Below, piece by piece: positions 1-5,948 of a stretch of DNA of 6,199 bases. The notes under the pieces were generated by a model, which was not told the origin of the DNA, ran no database searches, and saw only the letters and a list, made by a program, of their open reading frames with translations. Every line of letters begins with the position of its first letter. The first letter of the stretch is position 1. Origin of the DNA: Candidatus Thalassarchaeaceae archaeon (GTDB taxonomy: Archaea; Thermoplasmatota; Poseidoniia; Poseidoniales; Thalassarchaeaceae); NCBI GenBank assembly GCA_013330385.1, contig DUIL01000029.1, forward strand, positions 1 to 6,199, read 5' to 3'. The position numbers and the translations under genes were made by a program.

Positions 1-1386
1 GTAGCTGGTAACGAGGTAATCGAGGGCTCAGACGACCAAGAGGTGTCAAATGCCTTGCTAAAGGTGACAGTAAATTGGACAAAAAACCGTGATTCAGCAC
101 CATGGGAAATCGATGGTGTTGTATTCAAACTAGATCGTCTGGACAAGAGAATATTACTTGGCGAAACGGCACACCATCCTCGTTGGGCTCTTGCTTGGAA
201 ATTTCCTCCCGAAGAAGCCTCAACTGTTCTTATGGGCGTTGATTGGCAAACAGGACGAACTGGTACTGTAACTCCAGTGGCTCGGGTTGCGCCAGTTACA
301 GTTTCTGGTGTAACTGTAGAGAATACTACTTTGCATAATGCAGGAGAAATTCAGAGACTTGGAATTAGTATAGGCGACCGAGTTAGAATTGTCCGTCGCG
401 GTGATGTAATTCCAAAGATAATCGAGGTATTAGGTCCAGCCAACGAAACAGATCTTGCAAATAGAAGCCATGCTGATGGAACTTCTTTTGTTGAAAACCT
501 ACCACTTCCACAGAAAGTGATAATTCCCACTCAGTGTCCTCGTTGTTCAACAAATCTAGAACAAGATGGGGCATTTATTCGCTGTTTTAATCTAAATTGC
601 CCATCTAGATTGGAAAGAGCAATTCTCTACTGGGCCCGTTCCCTTGAGATGGACGGTATAGGTGAGAAGTTGGCTGAATCGGTGTGCGAAAGAGGATTAG
701 TCTCTAATCTCCCGGACCTGTATCGCCTCAAGCAATCAGATATTGAAAACCTTGAGAGAATGGGTTCGAAATCTGCATCGAACATTATCTCGCAAATTGA
801 AGGAACTCGTCAAATGAGCCTTGCTACATTTCTCTCAGCCTTAGGTTTGCCAGGCATAGGTCCAGAATTGGCATTAGGCTTTGCTCAAAAGATAGGAACA
901 ATAGAGAATCTGTTTGAGTTGTTGAACAATTCCGAAGCTTCTATTCAAGGACTGGTTTCGATTGATGGAGTCGGAGAAACGGTTGCTAGATCCTTTCTCA
1001 ACGGCTTAATTGAACGTAGAGATGTAGTCGAAGATTTAGCCGAAGTTCTAACAATTACTGGCACCGAAATGGTGGAGCAAACTGGCCCCCTTCTCGATTT
1101 ATCTTTTTGTTTGACAGGCACAATGTCTCGACCTAGGAAAGAGATAGCATTGATGATTAAAGCCGCAGGAGGCAAGGTGGTTTCAACAGTTTCAGGAAAA
1201 CTAGACTACCTTGTAGCCGGTGAATCTGCCGGCTCGAAATTGGAAAAAGCGAAGCGCCTCGATGTAAATGTGTTGAGTGAAATAGAATTGGAGACTCTTA
1301 TCGGGTCTGATGCCCAGACTTCGATTGATTCCAGCGAGTTATCTGGAAATGCAGATAATCAGCAGAAGTCCTTGGGCGATTATTAA
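1..1386 (+). CDS. ligA: NAD+-dependent DNA ligase, C-terminal part (5' truncated by window edge)
   Basis: This enzyme seals 3'-OH/5'-phosphate nicks in duplex DNA during replication and repair, using NAD+ as AMP donor. The frame is open from base 1 and gives 461 residues. LigA is usually about 670, so the Ia domain and the motif I lysine (KxDG) lie upstream. Visible in order (window residues) are nucleotidyltransferase motif IV EIDGVVFK (36-43), motif V RWALAWKFP (61-69), an OB fold with GRTGTVTPVA (from 85) and RRGDVIPKI, and a four-cysteine zinc finger C179-x2-C182-x12-C195-x4-C200. Four helix-hairpin-helix motifs follow near 217, 254, 284 and 321, then a BRCT domain (362-434) and a 27-residue polar tail. 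This domain order is diagnostic of LigA. The GTG at 43 is internal, because the frame continues upstream and motif IV follows within 30 residues. Most archaea use ATP-dependent ligase. LigA is known in haloarchaea, where it is thought to have come from bacteria. All visible motifs are intact. Confidence 0.97.
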   Translation, partial: VAGNEVIEGSDDQEVSNALLKVTVNWTKNRDSAPWEIDGVVFKLDRLDKRILLGETAHHPRWALAWKFPPEEASTVLMGVDWQTGRTGTVTPVARVAPVTVSGVTVENTTLHNAGEIQRLGISIGDRVRIVRRGDVIPKIIEVLGPANETDLANRSHADGTSFVENLPLPQKVIIPTQCPRCSTNLEQDGAFIRCFNLNCPSRLERAILYWARSLEMDGIGEKLAESVCERGLVSNLPDLYRLKQSDIENLERMGSKSASNIISQIEGTRQMSLATFLSALGLPGIGPELALGFAQKIGTIENLFELLNNSEASIQGLVSIDGVGETVARSFLNGLIERRDVVEDLAEVLTITGTEMVEQTGPLLDLSFCLTGTMSRPRKEIALMIKAAGGKVVSTVSGKLDYLVAGESAGSKLEKAKRLDVNVLSEIELETLIGSDAQTSIDSSELSGNADNQQKSLGDY

Positions 1387-2196
1387 TCATCCAAACATTG
1401 CCGAACTTTCGCCAGCACTCTTTTCTTGTTTCAGATTATTCAATTGAATAGCCATCATCTCTCGAATCTGTTCTTCAATTCTCTGCGCCTCTTCTAAGAG
1501 GGGTTCCGGATCCAATTTTATTGCAGGCAATAATCCATCTAATGTCTTGATGATTCGGGCCGCAGCTCTAGCATCTGGGATTGCACCATTTGCCATCTCA
1601 CCACCCGATTCAGCCATTATTGCCATCGCATCTATTCCTCGTCGCCGGCATTCTCCAAGCATAACCCCCGTCATTCCAGCGACAACTCCCTGCTTTAGCA
1701 TCGGAACATCTAGGTTTGAGAGTACTTCATGGGCCGGATCTGTAGATGCGATGCCTAGAAGAGATTCATCGGAATCATCGTCATCAAAGATGGAATGCGC
1801 TTGCTCCTGCCCATGGGTGAATGAATCAATCATCATCATTTGAGTGGCTCCACTACTCTCCATCCAATCTAAGATAGAATCACTCATTGGTAGACTCATC
1901 TCAGCAGAAACTTGTATTTCTGAAGCAATCAGCACAATCTTGTCACAGCGCTCAACATTACAGATAGGCTCACCCGCATAGAATCGTAGTGGAGGTAATG
2001 GTTTACCGTCTTGAACTAGGCAAACAGGGGGGAGCCCGGCTCCCCTAGCGCCACCAACAAACTTCAATCCTAATCGGTCAACAAGAAAGTGCGCTACAAT
2101 GCTGCTAACAAATCCAGCAGATGGAAAACAAGTCAATACTAACGCATCTTCGCAATTCAAATTTTCATCGACAGCGACCACAGGAGCCCCATTCAT
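1387..2196 (-). CDS. PAC2-family protein, probable proteasome assembly chaperone homologue
   Basis: A 269-residue protein of the PAC2 family, which includes eukaryotic proteasome assembly chaperones and the archaeal PbaA/PbaB proteins. Supporting features are the N-terminal core ALVLTCFPSAGFVSSIVAHFL (18-38), with its phosphate-loop-like glycine turn, the segment KIVLIASEIQVS (86-97), and the C-terminal block with GVVAGMTGVMLGECRRRGID (170-189), MAIMAES and PDARAAARIIKTLDGLLP (207-224). An amphipathic, charged helix follows (about 233-258), with coiled-coil character. An acidic insert DDDDSDES lies at 138-145. The chain ends in Met-Phe-Gly, close to the hydrophobic-Tyr-X tail by which ATPases and some assembly factors dock on the 20S core. 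The start ATG at 2196 sits directly before the conserved core. There is no Shine-Dalgarno motif, but a TTAA lies 27 bp upstream, suggesting a leaderless transcript. Its stop abuts the ligA stop with no gap. Family assignment is firm; the proteasome role is inferred from homologues. Confidence 0.88.
   Translation of the reverse strand: MNGAPVVAVDENLNCEDALVLTCFPSAGFVSSIVAHFLVDRLGLKFVGGARGAGLPPVCLVQDGKPLPPLRFYAGEPICNVERCDKIVLIASEIQVSAEMSLPMSDSILDWMESSGATQMMMIDSFTHGQEQAHSIFDDDDSDESLLGIASTDPAHEVLSNLDVPMLKQGVVAGMTGVMLGECRRRGIDAMAIMAESGGEMANGAIPDARAAARIIKTLDGLLPAIKLDPEPLLEEAQRIEEQIREMMAIQLNNLKQEKSAGESSAMFG
1418..1431 (+). terminator. candidate U-rich terminator for ligA
   Basis: The plus strand carries a pyrimidine-rich tract (CTCTTTTCTTGTTT) about 32 bp after the ligA stop. 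Archaeal RNA polymerase typically terminates at U-rich tracts without a required hairpin. The tract lies inside the 3' coding end of the convergent PAC2 gene, where it encodes part of its Lys/Glu-rich tail. The call rests on base composition and position only. Confidence 0.3.
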
Positions 2197-2220
2197 CGCT
2201 ACGAAGCAGACCGAGATGCT

Positions 2221-2226
2221 GTTAAT
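2221..2226. promoter_or_regulatory. candidate shared TATA element between divergent PAC2 and nuclease genes
   Basis: The gap 2197-2249 is 53 bp. Its only A/T run of this type is GTTAAT, containing the self-complementary TTAA at 2222-2225. The centre of TTAA is about 27 bp from the PAC2 ATG (2196) and about 27 bp from the nuclease ATG (2250). That is the usual archaeal TATA-to-start distance when transcription begins at or next to the start codon. No Shine-Dalgarno motif precedes either start. The element is short and its BRE side is not distinctive, so this is a positional inference. Confidence 0.38.
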
Positions 2227-2249
2227 CCTTGGCCTTCACAGAGCCGTGT

Positions 2250-3515
2250 ATGTCGGAGGCCGGAGGCAACACTCAGGAACCGCAAGAGGGCTTCATTGCA
2301 CACCAACTATCTCCTTCTTCTTGGAGTCGATATGAGGAATGCCCTCGCAAGTATTGGCTTTCTCGTCAAGGCCTCCCGCGCAAGGCTAGTATGCCCGCAG
2401 CACTGGGAAATGCAGTACATAATTCAGTAGAAGATCTCTGCAATTTGGACGTTTCAGATCGAGATGACGATGAGACGGATTGGCTTCCGGCAACTGCAAA
2501 GGCAGTCTTGGATCGTCATTGGCAAATCGAGAAAGATAATTTTCTTGGGACACCAAGGCACCCAAGATGGAAAGATGAACAAATTACCAAGGCCCACGAT
2601 GGTTTAATCGGTGCTCTGAATATTCTCTTTTCTAAGTCCACAGTTGATATTCATAATTTTTCAGAAGTTAGCATAGGGACTTGGAAAGAAGTTCAATCAA
2701 TTGTTTTGGCCAATGAAGGAACTCTAGTATCCGAATGTGGACGCCTTATGGGCCGTCTTGATTTATTGGTTGCCGATATTGATGAGAACGGCGAATCTCA
2801 AGGTTGGATTGTTGCAGATTTGAAGACAGGCAGACCTCCAAGTCCATCATTAAATGAGAAGGTAAGTAGGCAATTACGATTCTATCGAGATTTGTTAAAA
2901 CAGAACAATCCCAATCACCCTAAGGTTACCGCAGAAGGATGGTATTCTGCTAACCAAACAGTGCATGTTGCCGATGGTCCTTCAGTAATAGAGCCCGCAT
3001 TGGAAGCATGGGAAGGTATGCGGCCATCAAATCAACCACTAGAGGCCACACCGGGCGAACAGCAGTGTGGTTGGTGTGAATGGAAAGCATGGTGCCCAAT
3101 TTGGTGGGCTGCACGACGAGATGGCCTACTATCTCCAGGACATATGTTCAGAGATGAGGTAGTTAGTGTAATTCGCTTTGACCGAGAGGCTGGCGCTGCC
3201 CTATTTCAGAGAACTGCTCCTGTAGGTGATGATGGTAGTTTAGCGCCCTCAGAACACAAGTTTGGCGGAGTACTCAGAGACCAAGCTCTAGTTCAGATGT
3301 CGGAATTATTAGACTCGGGACACACTGGTGCGGTATTCCTTGGAAGTGCACGTATGGATGGACGAGTCGCTCACCTAGGTGATTGGTGTGAGGTGCTACC
3401 TTGGAGCCCAATGACTGAAGGACATGCTCACGATCATTCTCGTAGGTTGCGAACAAATTCTGATACAATTCTTGAAGGAATAGGCGAAGATGGTGAACAG
3501 AGCCAATCGACATAA
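2250..3515 (+). CDS. Cas4/RecB-type PD-(D/E)XK nuclease with predicted 4Fe-4S cluster and C-terminal extension
   Basis: A 421-residue predicted DNA nuclease of the PD-(D/E)XK superfamily, RecB/Cas4/AddB branch. The N-terminal SPSSWSRYEECPRKYWL (21-37) matches the start of this family and supplies C31. H57 in GNAVH is the active-site histidine. D171 (GRLDLL), D190 and K192 (ADLKTG) form the metal-binding D-(D/E)xK core, and Q208-x3-Y212 is the QxxxY motif. C273-x2-C276-x5-C282 completes the C-x(n)-C-x2-C-x5-C pattern that holds a 4Fe-4S cluster in Cas4, AddB and Dna2. Residues 302-384 form an extra region of alternating beta-strand character, possibly an OB-like fold, followed by a polar tail. 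No helicase domain is present. ATG 2250 is preferred to TTG 2229 because it leaves a TTAA at -27 and keeps the promoter gap free. No cas1, cas2 or repeat array is near, so a repair or end-processing role is likelier than CRISPR adaptation. The last 82 bp overlap the convergent exonuclease gene. Confidence 0.88.
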   Translation: MSEAGGNTQEPQEGFIAHQLSPSSWSRYEECPRKYWLSRQGLPRKASMPAALGNAVHNSVEDLCNLDVSDRDDDETDWLPATAKAVLDRHWQIEKDNFLGTPRHPRWKDEQITKAHDGLIGALNILFSKSTVDIHNFSEVSIGTWKEVQSIVLANEGTLVSECGRLMGRLDLLVADIDENGESQGWIVADLKTGRPPSPSLNEKVSRQLRFYRDLLKQNNPNHPKVTAEGWYSANQTVHVADGPSVIEPALEAWEGMRPSNQPLEATPGEQQCGWCEWKAWCPIWWAARRDGLLSPGHMFRDEVVSVIRFDREAGAALFQRTAPVGDDGSLAPSEHKFGGVLRDQALVQMSELLDSGHTGAVFLGSARMDGRVAHLGDWCEVLPWSPMTEGHAHDHSRRLRTNSDTILEGIGEDGEQSQST

Positions 3516-4246
3516 CGAGAATCTATTTTTTCTAATTCTTCTAATGTCCTCCCGCGGTGTTTACCGAATGCCACAATTACACCATCTGGTGACTGCCTTA
3601 GTCTACCACCAGTATTGGGAACAGGCTCTAAGTCCTCCATACTAGGGCCCATCTGATTCTTACTACCTCGCCTATTGAGCATATCTTGTAGGTCATCAAT
3701 ATCACCTCTGAATTCATTCGGATGTTTTCGCATCATACTCCAAAGTAACAACAAACTTGCACCCGCATCCGCATCAGCAGTGTGCGCTCTATCTATGCTT
3801 ATGTCATAGCGCGCACAAAGAGTCCCCAATGCATGTCGGCCAGGAATTCTTAGTTTGCGTGCTAAAGATAGCGTATCGATAATTGCCCGTGGAACCGGAC
3901 TTTCAAATCCTGCACGCATGCATTCCAATTCAAGAAATCGCCAGTCGAAGTTAGAGACATTATGACCAACAATCACAGCCCCACTGATCAAATCGCAGAT
4001 TTGCTTCGCATGATTTTCAAAACCTCCAACTCCTTTGACATCATTATCAGAGATTCCATGAATTCTCGTAGACTCAGCAGGTATCGGTCGTTTAGGATCT
4101 ACGAAGGAAGTAAGATTGATGTGAGAACCATCTTCATCACTACCAATCAATGCATATTGTACAATACGCTCACTGCGTGCATTGAGGCCAGTCGTCTCGA
4201 GGTCGAATCCGAGAACCCGATAACCAGACAGCACATCACCCACCAT
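3434..4246 (-). CDS. DnaQ-fold DEDDh 3'-5' exonuclease with ExoX-like C-terminal module
   Basis: A 270-residue predicted 3'-5' exonuclease that would remove nucleotides from DNA or RNA 3' ends with two metal ions. All five DEDDh residues are present: D15 and E17 in FDLETTGL (Exo I), D101 in GHNVSNFDWRFL (Exo II), and H155 and D160 in HTADADA (Exo III). IHGIS (62-66) and HALGTL (138-143) are also typical of the DnaQ/PolC-epsilon group. After a polar linker (about 175-220), a small module carries FGKHRGRTLEEL (227-238) and YVDWL (245-249), resembling the C-terminal domain of exodeoxyribonuclease X-like proteins. No polymerase domain is attached, so this is a stand-alone exonuclease and not a replicase subunit by itself. 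The start ATG at 4246 is preceded by AGGAG at a 5-nt spacing. The last 27 codons lie antisense to the end of the Fe-S nuclease gene. The substrate cannot be read from the sequence. Confidence 0.9.
   Translation of the reverse strand: MVGDVLSGYRVLGFDLETTGLNARSERIVQYALIGSDEDGSHINLTSFVDPKRPIPAESTRIHGISDNDVKGVGGFENHAKQICDLISGAVIVGHNVSNFDWRFLELECMRAGFESPVPRAIIDTLSLARKLRIPGRHALGTLCARYDISIDRAHTADADAGASLLLLWSMMRKHPNEFRGDIDDLQDMLNRRGSKNQMGPSMEDLEPVPNTGGRLRQSPDGVIVAFGKHRGRTLEELEKIDSRYVDWLCSPSSPIPSRIVSEFVRNLRE
3524..3541 (+). terminator. candidate U-rich terminator for the Fe-S nuclease gene
   Basis: The plus strand has TATTTTTTCTAATTCTTC starting 9 bp after the nuclease stop, with six consecutive T at 3526-3531. 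U-rich tracts terminate archaeal transcription. The same bases encode the Glu/Leu/Lys stretch of the ExoX-like module on the minus strand, so the tract may exist only because of those codons. Position immediately after the stop favours a real role. Confidence 0.35.
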
Positions 4247-4251
4247 AGTGG

Positions 4252-4256
4252 CTCCT
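4252..4256 (-). promoter_or_regulatory. Shine-Dalgarno site of the DEDDh exonuclease gene
   Basis: Read on the minus strand this is AGGAG followed by 5 nt and the ATG at 4246. It supports that start codon and implies a short 5' leader, unlike the neighbouring starts at 2196, 2250 and 4339, which show no such motif. Confidence 0.5.
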
Positions 4257-4306
4257 GCAAGTGGCCCCCAATGAACCCTATCTGACTTGGGTTTGTACCC
4301 ATCATA

Positions 4307-4313
4307 CCTATTT
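4307..4313 (+). promoter_or_regulatory. candidate TATA element of the PKD lipoprotein gene
   Basis: CCTATTT lies with its centre about 28 bp before ATG 4339, in the 92-bp divergent gap 4247-4338. The distance fits a leaderless transcript starting at 4339. It argues for that codon over ATG 4330, which would be only about 20 bp away. No Shine-Dalgarno motif is seen. This is a positional call on a weak match. Confidence 0.3.
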
Positions 4314-4338
4314 GTTGTCCTTTGTGCCGATGCTTCTG

Positions 4339-5505
4339 ATGGACGGGCGAAAACTCACTGTGATTATCCTCACTGGATTTTTGTTGTTCACATCATTTGC
4401 TGGATGTTCAGGACTTGCTTCTACTACTCCGAATGCGAGTATCACGGCCGATCAGACAACAGTAAATGTCGGTGATACTGTGAATTTTGATGCCCGCGAC
4501 TCAACAGCACCTTCTCCTACAATCATTGATGAATATGTTTGGAATTTTGGTATTGGAGACAAACGTACGACTTCAATCGGAATAACATACCACACTTTCT
4601 CTGAGGCCGGACATCACGATGTAGAAGTTGAGGTATTCAATGACCAAGGAGAGAGTGATAGAGCTAGTATCACAATTTTTGTCAATTCACCTCCCACAAT
4701 TATTCTAGAGATACCCGGTTATGTGAGAACCAACGAGACAGCAACTATCGATGCCTCCAACTCATATGATTTGGAAGGCGGCTCAATCGAATTCCTTTGG
4801 GATCTTAATTTGGGTTTTGATTCCAATGGAGACGGTGATCCCTCAAATGATGCTGATGATAATGACCCTGCGGTTAATGTGATATATTCAACTTCGGGAA
4901 ATATGAGTGGTGTTCTAACTGTAATAGATGATAACGGTGCTACTACAACACAAGTTTGGCATTTGATGGTAATTTCACGTATGTTCAATGTGGTATGGGA
5001 GGAGCAGATTATTCATCATGAAATCAATGATCACACAGAACAAGGCGAATCGACCATTATCGAACAATTACCCGGGGATGGTGCTCGAATTATGCAAGTC
5101 AATGCAACTCTAACATTGAGCCGCGACCTTCTTCCGATTCAATGGCCCGAGGATAATTTCACTCTAAGAGTCAGCATACCTCTATCGGGGTGGTCACAAT
5201 CCGTTCAAACCACTCAAGAAAACATTACTTTGAATTCCACAGCATCAATAAATCGAGCCTCAATGAATCCAAATCCAGATAGCGGATACACAGTTAGTGC
5301 TGATTCATCCCAATCAGTAATTCAGTCATTGTTGAATGAACCAGGAGCTAGGTTCGGTCAAGGTGATTGGATTTGGACAATAATAGCAGATCAGTGTGAC
5401 CCCGATATTCTTATTGACGGGCTCGATCCAGATACTGGAAATGATTGGTCTTTGGTGATAGAATATAGGATACTAATTCCAAGAGTCAGTGAAGTGGGCG
5501 CCTGA
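4339..5505 (+). CDS. secreted lipoprotein with two PKD-like domains
   Basis: A 388-residue predicted cell-surface protein. The N-terminus is a lipoprotein signal: basic MDGRK, a hydrophobic segment (6-20), and lipobox F20-A-G-C23. Cleavage before C23 and lipid attachment would anchor the mature protein outside the membrane. A first PKD-like beta-sandwich spans about 32-116, with VNVGDTVNFDAR (42-53), YVWNFGIGD (66-74) in place of the usual WDFGDG, and a Y-x-H-x-F strand (83-87). A second, about 117-212, contains IDASNSYDLEG (137-147), EFLWDLN and DDNGATTTQ. Between its strands lies an acidic loop at 161-176 (DSNGDGDP...DDNDP) that looks able to bind calcium. Residues 213-388 form an unrecognised, probably beta-rich domain with several N-x-S/T sequons and no C-terminal anchor. 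PKD domains mediate protein or polysaccharide contacts; no catalytic motif is seen. GTG 4261 and ATG 4330 are in-frame alternatives, but 4339 gives the most typical signal peptide. Confidence 0.8.
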   Translation: MDGRKLTVIILTGFLLFTSFAGCSGLASTTPNASITADQTTVNVGDTVNFDARDSTAPSPTIIDEYVWNFGIGDKRTTSIGITYHTFSEAGHHDVEVEVFNDQGESDRASITIFVNSPPTIILEIPGYVRTNETATIDASNSYDLEGGSIEFLWDLNLGFDSNGDGDPSNDADDNDPAVNVIYSTSGNMSGVLTVIDDNGATTTQVWHLMVISRMFNVVWEEQIIHHEINDHTEQGESTIIEQLPGDGARIMQVNATLTLSRDLLPIQWPEDNFTLRVSIPLSGWSQSVQTTQENITLNSTASINRASMNPNPDSGYTVSADSSQSVIQSLLNEPGARFGQGDWIWTIIADQCDPDILIDGLDPDTGNDWSLVIEYRILIPRVSEVGA

Positions 5506-5558
5506 CTGTTATTTGCTCCGTGCGAAGACCTTTCAACTCCCGGCTTGTGGGATGAGCA

Positions 5559-5912
5559 ATGGTGCGCTCTATTGAGATCACGAAGGCTTCGGTCCGAGAC
5601 CGATTAGTCGTTGATGTGGAAGTTTGGATGAACGACCCAGAAGACTTTGATTTTTCACCTCGTGCAAGCGTAGATGGTAACTCCTTGAGTATCTGTAACG
5701 AGGGCGATGAGGATGCTCGTACCAGCATAGAACTTGACAATGAGCAAATGGGTGTTGCCGAGCGAGATCGCATGGTCGAACTTAGAGTTAAGTTTGCAGT
5801 CCAAGGAATGCATGGCGTCCTTATTCATAAGACTACAAATCCTAGAGACGGACCTAATGCCAAGAAGCTCGCCGAGCCACGTTGGAAGACAGTTCTGCCT
5901 CTTTCGTTATGA
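5559..5912 (+). CDS. hypothetical protein, 117 residues
   Basis: I do not recognise this protein. It is 117 residues long, acidic in the middle (NEGDEDARTSIELDNEQ, about 47-63) and more basic at the end. There is no signal peptide, membrane segment or cysteine cluster, and only one cysteine. Alternating hydrophobic stretches (RLVVDVEVW at 15-23; MVELRVKFAV at 72-81) suggest a small cytoplasmic beta-rich fold. An in-frame TGA at 5553 fixes the start at ATG 5559 or later. It begins 53 bp after the PKD lipoprotein stop, on the same strand, with no convincing promoter or ribosome site, so it may be read through from that gene. An open frame on the opposite strand (5486-5773) shows no better coding character. 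Moderately confident that it is a gene; no function is proposed. Confidence 0.55.
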   Translation: MVRSIEITKASVRDRLVVDVEVWMNDPEDFDFSPRASVDGNSLSICNEGDEDARTSIELDNEQMGVAERDRMVELRVKFAVQGMHGVLIHKTTNPRDGPNAKKLAEPRWKTVLPLSL

Positions 5913-5930
5913 CTCAAACTTCGACCGTCG

Positions 5931-5941
5931 GGGTTAAACCC
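5931..5941 (+). promoter_or_regulatory. palindromic GGGTTAAACCC, candidate tRNA promoter (TATA) element
   Basis: A perfect odd-length inverted repeat (GGGTT-A-AACCC) whose TTAAA core lies about 30 bp before the tRNA 5' end. This is a suitable place for an archaeal TATA box if transcription starts a few bases before the mature tRNA. The flanking G and C runs make it symmetric, so it could instead be a regulator-binding palindrome. Confidence 0.35.
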
Positions 5942-5948
5942 AAGACGC

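Noticed and set aside
43..45. GTG as the start of the ligase gene
   Set aside because: The frame stays open to base 1, and motif IV lies within 30 residues. A LigA starting here would lack most of its adenylation domain, so the gene is cut by the window edge and not shortened.
1547..1843. Plus-strand open frame of 98 codons
   Set aside because: It lies entirely antisense to the well-supported PAC2 gene. Its Ser/Ile/Pro-rich product looks like an antisense translation.
2229..2249. TTG 2229 as the start of the Fe-S nuclease
   Set aside because: It would add seven residues with no family match and place the start only 4 bp from the TTAA element. ATG 2250 has the expected promoter spacing.
2250..3515. 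CRISPR Cas4 adaptation gene
   Set aside because: The nuclease and Fe-S motifs fit Cas4, but the protein is about twice the usual Cas4 length. No cas1, cas2 or repeat-spacer array is in the window.
4261..4338. GTG 4261 as the start of the PKD lipoprotein
   Set aside because: It adds 26 residues before a signal peptide that already begins well at MDGRK. It would give two hydrophobic stretches and push the lipobox too far in.
4719..4988. Minus-strand open frame opposite the PKD region
   Set aside because: It is antisense to clear PKD-like strands, and its Ser/Pro/Leu-rich product resembles no protein family.
5486..5773. Minus-strand open frame overlapping the 117-residue gene
   Set aside because: It is very Ser/Arg/Thr-rich with no fold signal, and it crosses the end of the lipoprotein gene. 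The plus-strand frame has better amino-acid composition.
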